Translations under genes and position numbers: made by a program
Shown: piece by piece, positions 9,180-18,550 of the stretch
How the letters are laid out: the number at the start of each line of letters is the position of its first letter
Numbering within the stretch: the stretch's first letter is position 1
The notes under the pieces: model-generated
What the model was told of the DNA's origin: nothing
Databases searched by the model: none
What the model saw: the letters and a program-made list of their open reading frames with translations, nothing else
NCBI RefSeq assembly: GCF_000739915.1
Contig: NZ_BBJT01000001.1
Location: 364,758 to 428,757 of the forward strand
Length of the DNA stretch: 64,000 nt
Direction of reading: 5' to 3'
Source: Paenibacillus chitinolyticus NBRC 15660
Lineage (GTDB): Bacteria; Bacillota; Bacilli; Paenibacillales; NBRC-103111

Positions 9180-10754
9180 TTACATGCCGGAAGAGAATCT
9201 TTTCCGATATTCTTGAGGCGTCATCAAGACTTCCTTCTTGAAGAGGGTGGAGAAATAAGAGAAATTAGCGAAGCCTACCGCCAAAGCGACGTTGCTTATC
9301 GAAGTTTCCGATTTGGCCAGTAGTTCTTTCGCAAGACCGATCCTTTCTTTCAGAATATACTCCGATATCGAGAGACCTGTTTCCTTTTTGAAAAGCTTGA
9401 CAATGTGGTCGGGACTAAGTCCAATGTAGTCGGCAATGTACTGTCTGGACATCTCCTGATCGATATTCGCCGATATATACCGCTTGATCTTTTCCACCAC
9501 TGTCTCGTTCGAACCAAGCGCTTCGATGGAAGTCATTGCAAATTCAAGGACGTCCGTTACCCAGTCTTGCAGATTCTTGACGCTCTCGGCGGCAGACGAA
9601 ATACGTTCCGGCGCGAAATGATCCGCTAAAATATCGTCCGTATACAACCCTTTCTGCTGAAGCGTATGCAGAACCATCTGTAGGAAGCTTAAATAAAACT
9701 GCTGTAGGCTTTTCGAGTTCAGCCCTTCGATCCGCTTAAGCGACTCCAGAAAATCTTGCGACTCAGCCATCAGCTTCTTCTTGTCCCCCTGCTTGATCAG
9801 CTCGGACCATATTCTCATCGGAGGCATGGGAAAAGGCGTTTCATTTGCCATCTTCTCGTCGATAAGCACGACCCGGTCGACGGCGTTCACTTGATTCTTT
9901 CTAAGCGCTACCAAATTTTCAACCATATCGCGCACGCCGTGTATCTCCGACGGTTGACCGATATAGCAGGACAAATGGCAATAAAAATATTGGTTACACG
10001 TCTCGATGAACAAACCGCAGCGTTTTATGAGCTCTTCGCGGAACTTCTCTCCGCTCGCCTCTATCGCATGTTCCGTAGAAAACACCGCCAATAACTGATT
10101 GGCCTTGATGCGAACGATGTGAGCCGTTGCAACCTGATGGATGACCAATTCCTCCAAGGCGTTCGTTAGCGCGTACTCCATAATTTGGGCATCGCGAGCG
10201 CTCAGTTCTTTTTTCCAGTGTTGAATGCCGATCAAAATGGGTAAAAACTTCATCCTGCTCGTATACGGTATATTGTGCTTCCCGATAGCCTCCATGATTT
10301 TATCCGGCTGGGATGGAATGACCTGCTGCAGCACATCCTGCCAGAACCGCTCGATGACGATCGATGACGATTTCCGGTCTTTGCTTATTTTCTTGATCAT
10401 CTCCGTCATGACTTGCTCCAGCTCTTCGGGTGGCGCAGGCTTGAGCAAATACTCGAAGCTCCCTAGCTGGATCGCTTTTTTCGCGTATTGAAAGTCGGCA
10501 TGGCAAGTCAGAAAGACGCACTCCGTCCAAGGATGCTCTTCCCGTACCCACTCATAGAGTTCGAGTCCGCTTCCTTGCGGCATCTCGATATCGCATATCA
10601 TCATGTCGAACGGATGTTCACTAAACTTTTCCTTCGCTTGACGTGCATTGTTCGCTACAGATACGTGAATGATGCCGAATTTTGACCAGTTCACGCTTGC
10701 CTTAATGCCGTTCGCGGTAAATTCTTCGTCGTCCACGATCAATAACCGGTACAT
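9180..10754 (-). CDS. YesN-type response regulator with AraC DNA-binding domain
   Basis: A 524-residue transcription factor. The receiver domain (about 1-120) has LLIVDDEEF with the acidic pocket, the phosphoacceptor Asp in MMICDIEMPQGSG, and the conserved Lys in YLLKPAPPEEL. A long central linker follows. The last 100 residues form two AraC-type helix-turn-helix units (IGLSPDHIVKLFKKETG and VALAVGFANFSYFSTLFKKE). It is encoded ten bases after the histidine kinase stop and is its likely partner. By family precedent it activates the adjacent sugar transporter operon in response to the extracellular glycan. Confidence 0.92.
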   Translation of the reverse strand: MYRLLIVDDEEFTANGIKASVNWSKFGIIHVSVANNARQAKEKFSEHPFDMMICDIEMPQGSGLELYEWVREEHPWTECVFLTCHADFQYAKKAIQLGSFEYLLKPAPPEELEQVMTEMIKKISKDRKSSSIVIERFWQDVLQQVIPSQPDKIMEAIGKHNIPYTSRMKFLPILIGIQHWKKELSARDAQIMEYALTNALEELVIHQVATAHIVRIKANQLLAVFSTEHAIEASGEKFREELIKRCGLFIETCNQYFYCHLSCYIGQPSEIHGVRDMVENLVALRKNQVNAVDRVVLIDEKMANETPFPMPPMRIWSELIKQGDKKKLMAESQDFLESLKRIEGLNSKSLQQFYLSFLQMVLHTLQQKGLYTDDILADHFAPERISSAAESVKNLQDWVTDVLEFAMTSIEALGSNETVVEKIKRYISANIDQEMSRQYIADYIGLSPDHIVKLFKKETGLSISEYILKERIGLAKELLAKSETSISNVALAVGFANFSYFSTLFKKEVLMTPQEYRKRFSSGM

Positions 10755-10764
10755 ACTCTCGCCC

Positions 10765-12510
10765 CTATCCTTTCATGATCGGCAAAAAAATATCGACAAT
10801 GGCGCCGTTATCGTTTGAAAACCCGATGATCGCCTGACCCCCGTACAACAGCCGCAGTCTTTGCCGGGCATTCCAAATCCCGATATGCTCACCTTCTTCA
10901 GTCGTCAGCTTGATGTCTTGTCTCAGCTTCTCGAGCACCTCGTTCTCATAACCCATGCCCGTATCGCGAATGCGGATATGAAGCCGTTCCTCATCATTCC
11001 GGTTATCCCGTTCGATTGAAATCTCGATATGGGTAGGCTCGTCCGTGTTGACCGCATGCTTGATCGTGTTTTCTGCAAAGCTTTGAATGATCAGCGGGGG
11101 AATACAACAATCGAGCAGGTCATCCGGGACGGTAATGGCGTACGTCAAGCTTCCCGGAAACCGGATCTTCTGGATGTTCAAATAATTTTTCGTATGACCC
11201 AGCTCGTCCCGAACTAGAACATGATCCGTATGGCTGCGAAACATGAAGCGGAAATATCTGATTAATGAGAGGGAAAGCTCTTGAATCAACCCGTATTTCC
11301 TCTCCTGGGCCAAATAATAAACGACATTCAGACTGTTCAAAAAGAAGTGCGGGTTGACTTGCAGCTGCAAATGCTTCAGCTCCGCTTTCTGATTGATCAA
11401 TTGCTCCTCATAGACATCGATTTTCAGCTTCTGAATGTCGGTCACCATGCTGTTGAACATCTCGTTCATCAGTTCGAATTCGTTAGAGGTCGGTTTCTTC
11501 GCTATTCGCATCTCCAAGTGACCCTCTTTGATCCTTCGCATGGCCAGTACGATTCGGTTAATCGGACGGAGTACGACTCTCCTCATGAAATAGAAGGCAA
11601 GCAGTAAGATCAAGACGGTCCCTGCCGCAATTAGTGAAATAATCCTCTGCAAATAAGGCAGCTTCTGGAGAATGCTTTGATCGGGGACCACAGCGACCAG
11701 TCCGAAATCTCCTTTGCCGGAATGCTCTCCGATCACCAGATACCCTTCATCGAAACCGCTTAAACGGTACGACTTAGGCGTATAGGAAAGATCGATTCCC
11801 TGTTCTCTAAAAAATGATTCGTCCTTTAGCGGCTTGTGGTTGCCATCAACCAGCAGCGCTCTCCCATCGGCGCCGAGATCCAAAAGATTGAGCGGCCCCG
11901 TCACATCCTGCGTATTTACGCCAGCCCCGATATATAAACCACCAACCTTTATGATATATAACAAATAATCCTTTTTATTAGCGCGAAATACGGACCACTT
12001 CCCTGTCTGAAAACTCTCTGCCGATTGCCCGTCATCAATAAGCCAGACGATGGCATCCTTTATAGACTGATTGTCGGTGTCAGCCGAGCCTGTCTGCTTG
12101 GGGGCAAATACCAAATCGTTGTTAATGGGCGAATATATGAAAAAATAGTCGAGTCCCTCGTAGTAAGTCACATTATTCACCAGTTGTTTGAATTGCCAAA
12201 TGCGTTCCATTTTATACAAATCGATATCGATCTCAGGAGACCGGTCGAGAACGTGCAGTCCTGTTACCTCCGAGGCATACTTCAGCAAATAGCTGTCAAT
12301 GTCGGCTAACGACTTGTCGATCAACCCCATATAGAGGCTGATCATGTTGCTGTTAGATTGCGCGACCTGGTTGCGAACAACCTGGATCGAATAGAAGTTT
12401 GTATAAATCAGGAAGAGAACAATCGGCAGCATAATAAGCATGAGCCCCGTGATCAGCTTAAATCGGAGCGAATTGAATATTGTAGAAGGTGGTTTTCTCA
12501 TGTTGTCCAT
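10765..12510 (-). CDS. YesM-type sensor histidine kinase
   Basis: A 581-residue membrane kinase. It has an N-terminal transmembrane helix (about 16-36), an extracellular dCache-like sensor domain to about residue 285, a second helix (about 286-310), a HAMP segment, then the His_kinase domain with the phospho-acceptor His in NPHFFLNSLNVVYYLAQ. The C-terminal ATPase domain includes the N-box PPLIIQSFAENTIKHAV and the G-box DTGMGYE. An AGGGAAC site precedes the ATG. It senses an extracellular signal, probably the sugar or the loaded binding protein, and phosphorylates the regulator encoded next to it. Confidence 0.92.
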   Translation of the reverse strand: MDNMRKPPSTIFNSLRFKLITGLMLIMLPIVLFLIYTNFYSIQVVRNQVAQSNSNMISLYMGLIDKSLADIDSYLLKYASEVTGLHVLDRSPEIDIDLYKMERIWQFKQLVNNVTYYEGLDYFFIYSPINNDLVFAPKQTGSADTDNQSIKDAIVWLIDDGQSAESFQTGKWSVFRANKKDYLLYIIKVGGLYIGAGVNTQDVTGPLNLLDLGADGRALLVDGNHKPLKDESFFREQGIDLSYTPKSYRLSGFDEGYLVIGEHSGKGDFGLVAVVPDQSILQKLPYLQRIISLIAAGTVLILLLAFYFMRRVVLRPINRIVLAMRRIKEGHLEMRIAKKPTSNEFELMNEMFNSMVTDIQKLKIDVYEEQLINQKAELKHLQLQVNPHFFLNSLNVVYYLAQERKYGLIQELSLSLIRYFRFMFRSHTDHVLVRDELGHTKNYLNIQKIRFPGSLTYAITVPDDLLDCCIPPLIIQSFAENTIKHAVNTDEPTHIEISIERDNRNDEERLHIRIRDTGMGYENEVLEKLRQDIKLTTEEGEHIGIWNARQRLRLLYGGQAIIGFSNDNGAIVDIFLPIMKG

Positions 12511-12781
12511 GTTCCCTTCGTCCCTTTAATGATAATTATTTTACCACATAGACGGCATGACTTTTACGGCTCGTTTCCCCTGATCGTCTTGACAATGATA
12601 CCTGATTGCTAAAAATGTTCCTTGTGTCTTGCAATCTATTCGTTTCTAGTCAGTTTATAGCGCCTATAGTCATTTGTGGTAATCTTACCCTTCATAATAA
12701 ATGTATAGATGGGTTGCCTGCTTTCAAGATTCCGTCTTATACTTTTTGAGTTTCCGAGTCATCAGACCTCACCCATTCATC

Positions 12782-13213
12782 TCAAACAGGATTTCTAAAC
12801 CCAACTCCTCCCAAGAAGGGTTTAGAAACAAAGAAAACGCCCGTTCCATCCAGGCACGGACCAATGACATGAGATGACGTTTTATCGTTCAAACAAGGCA
12901 GCCGCAAGATGTCCTTAGGTTTCTTGGTTAATTCGTCTTCAGGAATTCCAGTCCATAGGGATAACTCTCCATTGGTGGGATCCCCTTTCTCTTGCACAAT
13001 TTGGTCATCTACAATGACTACAGGCAATACATCCGTTCCCTTTTCAGCAAGGAGTTTATTAATTACTTGGTTAGAAACAAAAGCATCCGGCTCGCTAGCC
13101 AAGTTAAACCGGGAGATATCAATCCCTTTGGTTTTTAAATGATGAACCGCGGATGAGATCCGGATTAATTCTGGATCTACGCTTGGTCCACATACACCGG
13201 TTGAACAACACAT
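12782..13213 (-). CDS. arsD: ArsD arsenic metallochaperone with a mutated start codon
   Basis: The frame starts at an internal ATG (MCCSTGVCG). Ten in-frame codons upstream encode KKIQIYDPA after an AGG triplet at 13243-13241, exactly where an ATG would follow a good AAAGGAG site. With that start the As(III)-binding cysteines would be C12, C13 and C18, the positions known in ArsD. The reading from SRFNLASEPDAFV to LSLWTGIPEDEL is ordinary ArsD. The last 45 residues (from about LRLPCLNDK) do not look like ArsD and may follow a frameshift. No ArsA ATPase gene is nearby, although ArsD normally delivers arsenite to ArsA. It may be poorly expressed or decaying. Confidence 0.8.
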   Translation of the reverse strand: MCCSTGVCGPSVDPELIRISSAVHHLKTKGIDISRFNLASEPDAFVSNQVINKLLAEKGTDVLPVVIVDDQIVQEKGDPTNGELSLWTGIPEDELTKKPKDILRLPCLNDKTSSHVIGPCLDGTGVFFVSKPFLGGVGFRNPV

Positions 13214-13265
13214 TGCCGGATCATAAATTTGAATCTTTTTCCTGGCTTTGATCTCCTTTTTTAAA

Positions 13266-13294
13266 GAAACAGCCGAGAATATCTCGGCTGTTTC
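13266..13294 (-). terminator. Strong hairpin terminator between arsC and arsD
   Basis: A perfect 13-bp stem, GAAACAGCCGAGA with TCTCGGCTGTTTC, has a 3-base loop and is followed by TTTAAAA on the minus strand. It would limit read-through from arsRBC into arsD. Confidence 0.75.
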
Positions 13295-13299
13295 TATTC

Positions 13300-13719
13300 C
13301 TATTCACCTGTTTTTGCAAAACTTTCAATGCGCGCACCAATTTGATCACGCACTCTTTGGAAAACAGCCCATTTCTCTTCATCTGTACCTTGCGCCTTGG
13401 CTGGATCATCGAATCCCCAATGCTCACGACGGACTTGTGGAGGAGTCATCGGGCAGCGATCCACTGCATCCCCACATAGTGTAACAACTAGATCTGCTGT
13501 GTTGAGACGTGTTGAGTCAATCACATCGGATGTCTGATTTGAAATATCTACGCCTACTTCATTCATTGCTATAACAGCATTGGGGTTAAGGCCATGAGCT
13601 TCGATGCCGGCACTATAAACATTCCAACTGTCACCCAGATATTTTTTTGCCCATCCTTCTGCCATTTGGCTGCGGCATGAATTTCCCGTGCATAAGAAGT
13701 AGATCGTCTTTTTTTCCAT
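13300..13719 (-). CDS. arsC: Thioredoxin-coupled arsenate reductase
   Basis: A 139-residue protein of the low-molecular-weight phosphatase fold. The P-loop CTGNSCRS carries C10, and C82 and C89 in [10 protein letters not shown] match the three catalytic cysteines of the Staphylococcus/Bacillus thioredoxin-dependent ArsC. It reduces arsenate to arsenite in the cytoplasm, which the permease encoded upstream then exports. The length is normal for the family. It follows arsB by 18 bases and ends just before the hairpin terminator. Confidence 0.95.
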   Translation of the reverse strand: MEKKTIYFLCTGNSCRSQMAEGWAKKYLGDSWNVYSAGIEAHGLNPNAVIAMNEVGVDISNQTSDVIDSTRLNTADLVVTLCGDAVDRCPMTPPQVRREHWGFDDPAKAQGTDEEKWAVFQRVRDQIGARIESFAKTGE

Positions 13720-13737
13720 GATTGTATGCTCCTTTTA

Positions 13738-15051
13738 TTATAAAATGATGGTTAACCAAAGATACAAACCTAAAAGTGTGATAAAGAGAGTCGGGATCGT
13801 TAAGATAATCCCTGTTTTAAAATAAGTCCCCCATGATATTTTGACTCCCTTGGAGGTCAAGACATGCAACCACAAAAGGGTTGCCAGCGAACCGATTGGC
13901 GTAATTTTAGGACCTAAATCGGAACCAATTACGTTCGCATATATTAAAGCTTCCTTTAGAGCTCCTGTTGCATTTGTTGCATCTATTGCAAGGGCATCGA
14001 TCATGACTGTGGGCATATTATTCATCAAAGATGAAATTAAAGCCGCAATAAAACCCATCCCCATCGTGGCAGCGAACATTCCTTTATCAACGGTGGCTTG
14101 AAGGACATTTGCAAGCAAATCAGTCAAACCTGCATTACGCAAACCATAGACAACGACATACATGCCGATAGAGAAAAATACAATGGCCCACGGAGCCCCT
14201 TTGATAACTTCTTTAACGGGAACAATCGGGCTTTTTCTTGCCATCAACAGAAAGAAGATAGCGATTATACCGGCTACAATTGATACGGGGATGCTTAAAA
14301 ACTCACTGATAAAATATCCAATAAGCAGTACGCCTAATACAATCCAAGACATACGGAACATATTCGGGTCTTTAATCGCTTCGGAAGGCATCTTTAATTG
14401 CTCAGCATTGAATTGTTTTGGAATACTCTTACGGAAGAATAAGTAAAGCACCAGAATACTTGCGGCTAAGGAAAACATGTTCGGAATTATCATACGGCCT
14501 GCATATTGTAAAAAACTGATTCCAAAGTAATCCGCAGACACGATATTCACCAAATTGCTGACGACTAGTGGTAAGGAGGTGGTATCCGCAATAAATCCGC
14601 TTGCAATGATAAATGGAAACACTTTTTTTTCATCAAAGTTCAGCGCTCTTACCATGGCAAGAACAATTGGTGTCAATATTAATGCTGCTCCATCATTGGC
14701 AAAGAATGCGGCCACGATAGCTCCGAGAAGTGAAACATAAATGAACATACGAAGGCCATTGCCGCGGGCAGCTTTAGCCATATGTAAGGCTGCCCATTCA
14801 AAGAAACCAATCTTATCGAGAATTAGAGAAATAATAATGATCGCCACAAAGGCTAATGTAGCGTTCCATACGATTTGAGTTACATCAAGAACATCCTGCA
14901 AAGTAACGACCCCAACAAGCAAGGCTAAAATCGCTCCGCCACACGCTGACCACCCGATTGATAAATTTCTAGGTTGCCAGATCACGAGTGTCAAAGTAAT
15001 CAGAAAAATAATACAAGCTAAAACAACCAAACTCACTTCATAAACCCCCAT
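13738..15051 (-). CDS. arsB: Arsenite efflux permease ArsB
   Basis: A 437-residue integral membrane protein with about 12 hydrophobic segments, beginning [20 protein letters not shown]. Typical ArsB/NhaD-superfamily signatures include [17 protein letters not shown] and [13 protein letters not shown]. It extrudes arsenite (and antimonite), driven by the membrane potential. The start codon directly follows the arsR stop with no spacer, so translation is probably coupled. There is no ArsA partner in the window, so it would act alone. Confidence 0.95.
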   Translation of the reverse strand: MGVYEVSLVVLACIIFLITLTLVIWQPRNLSIGWSACGGAILALLVGVVTLQDVLDVTQIVWNATLAFVAIIIISLILDKIGFFEWAALHMAKAARGNGLRMFIYVSLLGAIVAAFFANDGAALILTPIVLAMVRALNFDEKKVFPFIIASGFIADTTSLPLVVSNLVNIVSADYFGISFLQYAGRMIIPNMFSLAASILVLYLFFRKSIPKQFNAEQLKMPSEAIKDPNMFRMSWIVLGVLLIGYFISEFLSIPVSIVAGIIAIFFLLMARKSPIVPVKEVIKGAPWAIVFFSIGMYVVVYGLRNAGLTDLLANVLQATVDKGMFAATMGMGFIAALISSLMNNMPTVMIDALAIDATNATGALKEALIYANVIGSDLGPKITPIGSLATLLWLHVLTSKGVKISWGTYFKTGIILTIPTLFITLLGLYLWLTIIL

Positions 15052-15399
15052 TTAATTGCAAATAATTCTTAATCCCTTATTCTCCAGTAGGGTAAATTCA
15101 TGATCCTGAGATGGAAGTTGCTGAATCAGTTTCTCAACCATCTCATATTGCTTGTTTTCTGTATTTAAGGAGTAGAAAACCCACTGTCCTCTTCTTGTTT
15201 CCTTAACCAAACCAGCATCTTTAAGCTTTCTCAAATGTTGGCTTACGGCTGGTTGGCTTGTATTGATAATTTCAACGAGTTCGCACACACAACATTCTTG
15301 ATGTTCAAGCAATTTCATAATAGTTAGCCTTGTTTTATCCCCCAGTAATTTGAAAGTCTGAGCGATAATACTTATGTCATCTACATGCGTCTGTTCCAT
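15052..15399 (-). CDS. arsR: Arsenical-resistance repressor ArsR
   Basis: A 115-residue winged-helix repressor. I placed the start at the ATG at 15399 (MEQTHVDD), preceded by AAAGGTGG; a GTG five codons earlier overlaps that site. C36, C37 and C39 in ECCVCELV form the classic ArsR As(III)-sensing motif at the recognition-helix entrance, and QPAVSQHLRKLKDAGLV is the DNA-binding helix. It represses the arsRBC operon and releases when arsenite or antimonite binds. It is the first gene of the operon. Confidence 0.93.
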   Translation of the reverse strand: MEQTHVDDISIIAQTFKLLGDKTRLTIMKLLEHQECCVCELVEIINTSQPAVSQHLRKLKDAGLVKETRRGQWVFYSLNTENKQYEMVEKLIQQLPSQDHEFTLLENKGLRIICN

Positions 15400-15437
15400 T
15401 GCTTTATCCACCACCTTTATTTTATATCCTTAAATCA

Positions 15438-15463
15438 TTATATAACTATGTGCTTATATATAA
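15438..15463. promoter_or_regulatory. Possible ArsR operator upstream of arsR
   Basis: TTATATA and TATATAA form an inverted repeat about 40 bases upstream of the arsR start, within a very AT-rich stretch containing TATAAT-like hexamers on the minus strand. The position fits an ArsR operator/promoter; the exact half-sites are uncertain. Confidence 0.4.
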
Positions 15464-15511
15464 TTCATACTATACTAACGATCTATTCACAAATCAACCC
15501 TTCAAAAAATA

Positions 15512-15546
15512 AAAAGCCCAAACAGATTTTTATTGTTTAGGCTTTT
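15512..15546. terminator. Bidirectional hairpin, AAAAGCCCAAACA stem
   Basis: AAAAGCCCAAACA and TGTTTAGGCTTTT pair with one mismatch around a T-rich loop, and both sides carry A/T runs. A similar GCCCAAACA hairpin occurs near 21710-21742. Confidence 0.55.
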
Positions 15547-15715
15547 GCTTGATATATTAAGGACTGCAAATCGCCCTAAAAGTATACCTTTCATCGTCTG
15601 TTACTTAAGTGATTTATGACAAACCTTGCATCCGGCCCTACTCCCCGAATTGTTGCGGCATCCTCTTGGGTTGTAACGATTTTTCCAGCTTTGACATAGC
15701 GATTCGAAGGAATGG

Positions 15716-16172
15716 ATACCTTTTCCGATCTATAATGGGTAGTCATGCTTGCTTATAGAGTTGAGATCGGAACTGGATCATCATCAAATCTCTACGCCTT
15801 CCTGCTTAAGCTTCATTTGATCGGTTCGTTTATGAATCATAATGGACTTCCCTTAGTGGCCAAAGCGGTGCACGAACTGCTTGATCAGTTCGTTCAGTGG
15901 TTCGGAGGCTTTCGTCGGAATCCGGTGATCGACTTTTTTAATGAAAACCAGTTCACTTTTCGGCAATCGTTGATGCAATATTTTGGCATAAGGATGAAAG
16001 TGCTTGTCTTTTTCCCCGTAAACGAGCAGGACGGGAAGATAGATTTCCTGAAGCTGCGATGTACAGTTGTACTTCAAGCTGTTCTGGTAATACTGTTCCG
16101 CATTTTTGGCATTCCCTTTTTTCGCATCGTTGAATAATTCCCGAAACAAAGATAGATCTTTAGCTTGCGCCC
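15716..16172. repeat. First copy of a segment duplicated at 63.6 kb
   Basis: From ACCTTTTCCGATCT through the 3' half of the alpha/beta hydrolase this stretch is nearly identical to 63604-64000. The only differences I see are a few substitutions and about 60 bases present here but absent there just past the stop codon. Both copies begin with TTCCGATCT...AGATCGGAA, a hairpin whose inner stem differs in compensating fashion (CTATAA/TTATAG here, CTATAAC/GTTATAG there). Confidence 0.85.
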
Positions 16173-16626
16173 AGGCATTGGAAAATGCGATCGTGCCGAC
16201 TGCTCCGATTTTGGAGAAAGCAACGCCCAAAGATATTTTGTTTCTTAGCCACCTTTCGTTCACTTCCGACATTCCACCAATGACGATGCCTCCCCATGCC
16301 CGATCGGGATGAGTCAAGAGAAACTCAAGCACTATCGAACCCCCAGTAGAATATCCGCACAAGAAAAATTTATCGATGCTCAACCGGTCCATCAACTGTT
16401 TAATATCCTCAACGATTAAAGGATAAGTAACCGTTTGTTTGGAAGGCTGACTCTTACCGTGTCCTCTGATGTCAAAAGCAATGGTTCGAAAATGAGGCGA
16501 TAGCCCTTGAATTTGGTATGTGAAATTTAAGCTTGTAAGAACCGGAGGATGAATGAAGAGGATGGCGGTTCCTTTTCCTTGATCGATATAATGCATGGAG
16601 TATCCGTTTATGTTTGCAGTAGTCAT
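15853..16626 (-). CDS. Alpha/beta fold hydrolase
   Basis: A 257-residue cytoplasmic hydrolase from the ATG at 16626, which follows GGGAGGTGG. The fold signatures are LFIHPPVLTSLNF (oxyanion region), DIRGHGKS, and the nucleophile elbow GYSTGG. The acid is likely the Asp in YGEKDKHF, and the His is in KKVDHRIP. It resembles general carboxylesterase/proline iminopeptidase-like hydrolases, and the substrate is not predictable. A second, nearly identical copy begins at the right edge of the window, so it was recently duplicated. It stands between arsR and the second arsenic-like module but has no evident link to arsenic. Confidence 0.85.
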   Translation of the reverse strand: MTTANINGYSMHYIDQGKGTAILFIHPPVLTSLNFTYQIQGLSPHFRTIAFDIRGHGKSQPSKQTVTYPLIVEDIKQLMDRLSIDKFFLCGYSTGGSIVLEFLLTHPDRAWGGIVIGGMSEVNERWLRNKISLGVAFSKIGAVGTIAFSNAWAQAKDLSLFRELFNDAKKGNAKNAEQYYQNSLKYNCTSQLQEIYLPVLLVYGEKDKHFHPYAKILHQRLPKSELVFIKKVDHRIPTKASEPLNELIKQFVHRFGH

Positions 16627-16645
16627 CGTCACACTCCACCTCCCT

Positions 16646-17200
16646 TTACAGTGATTTTGGTTTCACTGAAAAAAATAACTCATGATATAAAAAACATTTT
16701 CGGAATCGTTTTATGACCTTACAATCATAATTATGATCTCTAAACAATCGAATATATTCTTCTTCATTACGAATATACTCCCCGTTGTACCATTTCATAA
16801 ACCTATTACATAACGGTTTTTTCTTGCATAAACATGGTTCCATAACGATAATGGTTCCGTTAGGCTTTAGAATTCTTTGAAATTCCTTCATGTAACTTGA
16901 TATTTCGTCCGATACATGATGCAACACAGCGATAATAAGTATGTAATCGAACGATTCATTATAAATGGGAATCTCTTACTTTCCAAAACCTGAAATGCAT
17001 GGTGAGTATATAACCGCTTTGCATAATCAATTCGTTTGGCATCAGGGTCAATCCCAACATAATAAAGGATGAAACATGGAGCAATTCGCCCCAGTACCGG
17101 AGCCGAAATCTAATACAGTATGGCCATCAAATGTAAAATGGGAATGTACTTGATCGTGAATAATAAACCATTTCGGACGGACAAACCAATGATAAAGTCT
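16646..17200 (-). pseudogene. Class I SAM methyltransferase, frameshifted
   Basis: The C-terminal part (16646-16927) reads LHHVSDEISSYMKEFQRI and GTIIVMEPCLC, typical of the motif II-III region of Methyltransf_11 enzymes. In other frames just upstream, minus-strand 17075-17200 gives HTVLDFGSGTGANCSMF (SAM-binding motif I) and about 16975-17060 gives YVGIDPDAKRIDYAKRLY (motif II). At least two frameshifts, near 17070 and 16940, separate the pieces. The enzyme is therefore inactive as it stands. It lies downstream of a truncated flavoprotein and a truncated ArsR, so it may once have been part of an arsenic-linked module. Nothing in the fragment is specific to ArsM. Confidence 0.75.
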
Positions 17201-17266
17201 AGGCGAGAACGGAATATTAATGGAAATTCACCATCTTTCGATTTTAGTCACGAAAAATAATTTAAC

Positions 17267-17803
17267 CTATAAGGTTGAAAAACATTCATACAAGTTTTCA
17301 ATATAGAGGACAAATGGAGACTGTTCACGATTAGCGGACTTCATTTTGTCGATATTTTCTCTACTAACAGCTATAACCTGGGAATCAAGCATAATGTGAG
17401 GTTTTATTTCAGGTAGTTCAGCCAGGGGCCCCAAATACTGTTCTACAACTTCTATGCCAAGCGGCAATACGTCGGGTGGTGGAGCATTCCAACCCTGATT
17501 AAGCAGCAAAGTTTGAGCTGCTTTATCAATGTTGTATTGCCAAGGCGAGAATAAGCGTACATGCCCCCATTCCCGGATATTGTGAGCGATTTGAGATCCG
17601 CCTTCAATAAGGATAAACTTTTGTTTGCGGTTAACTAAATGAGCCGCCGCGGCTAGTCCAATCGGTCCAACTCCGATAATAGCTATTGGGAGTTCGCTGT
17701 TTGCTATCTCTGCCTCGTGTTTAATTGTTTCAGCAGGCTCAACACAACACTCGTTAGGATCACAGCATTCCTTAGCAACAACTTTAAATTCGATGTTCTT
17801 CAT
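17267..17803 (-). pseudogene. FAD/NAD(P)-binding flavoprotein, C-terminally truncated
   Basis: The start ATG at 17803 follows AAGGAGACG. The N-terminus has two cysteine pairs (CCDPNECC), then the Rossmann dinucleotide motif IAIIGVGPIGLAAAAHL at about residues 41-57 and FILIEGG closing the FAD site. The reading stops after about 178 residues, whereas such flavoproteins usually exceed 400, so the NADPH domain is missing. The N-terminal Cys-rich stretch and the ArsR remnant upstream suggest an arsenic-island flavoprotein. Downstream sequence belongs to the broken methyltransferase, so the 3' part was deleted. Confidence 0.7.
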
Positions 17804-17822
17804 TTTCACGTCTCCTTAGATT

Positions 17823-18008
17823 CATAAATCAATTTTTTTTGATATGTTGGGCAAAAGATGCAGCACAATTGCAGACAGTAGTCCCTTAATTTCTGTTTCA
17901 TTCAACTCATAGTAGTTCCACTTACCAATACGCTCCATCGTAATCAAATTTACATCTAACAATAATTTTAAGTGATAAGACAGTTTGGATTGAGGTTTTG
18001 TAGCATAC
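17823..18008 (-). pseudogene. ArsR-family repressor, C-terminal fragment
   Basis: On the minus strand this stretch encodes KPQSKLSYHLKLLLDVNLIT, MERIGKWNYYELNETEIKG and LLPNISKKIDL before a TGA. That is the recognition helix, wing and C-terminus of an ArsR-family protein. No N-terminal half is present upstream. It lies 20 bases before the truncated flavoprotein and would have been its regulator. Confidence 0.7.
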
Positions 18009-18193
18009 CGCTTTTCTGCATTGGCCTATAAGCCATATCGATTTTCTTTTCGGTCTTCTTTGAGTTATACTCACGTAATTGCTTGGTTGCTCTTCTTATT
18101 TCTTTTTAATCAAATAATAGCGAGTGAGAACAAACAGGACTGCCAACACAGAAAAGAGTGTAATATAGATCAAGCTTCTCACCCGCTTTCAGG

Positions 18194-18412
18194 TTACTTG
18201 ATTTCCTTTTTCTGAAACACTAATCCGCCTATAAATCCGAATACTATGAATGTGATCTCCGGTACCAGCAATAATATGATTATTTCCCCGCTACCCAAGT
18301 CTAATTTGCTAATGTCCATGAACAGCTTGAACACGGAGTAATTCGAAGTTGTTTTTTCAATGTGAAAGATCAAGTCCGTAGACTTGAAGGATTTCTGCAG
18401 GATCCTCTTCAT
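18194..18412 (-). CDS. Small hypothetical membrane protein
   Basis: A 72-residue frame with one or two hydrophobic segments (EIIILLLVPEITFIVFGFIGG) and a charged C-terminus, QKKEIK. I do not recognise it. It has no convincing ribosome binding site, and the N-terminal third looks non-coding, so it may be the tail of a truncated membrane protein. Confidence 0.3.
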   Translation of the reverse strand: MKRILQKSFKSTDLIFHIEKTTSNYSVFKLFMDISKLDLGSGEIIILLLVPEITFIVFGFIGGLVFQKKEIK

Positions 18413-18550
18413 TAGGCCAGTTTCCTTGTTCCCACACGATTACTAAACGCTTCCGCACTATACGAACACCCCATTTTTCGCCGTCACTTATGGTATGTTC
18501 ACCGCGAATAATCTTAAATTATCCGTTTTAGCGTAATAAGAAAACGTTCG

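Noticed and set aside
12528..12546. Possible second Fur box (TGATAATTATTTTA) upstream of the histidine kinase
   Set aside because: Only the left half matches; the right half departs from the consensus at several bases.
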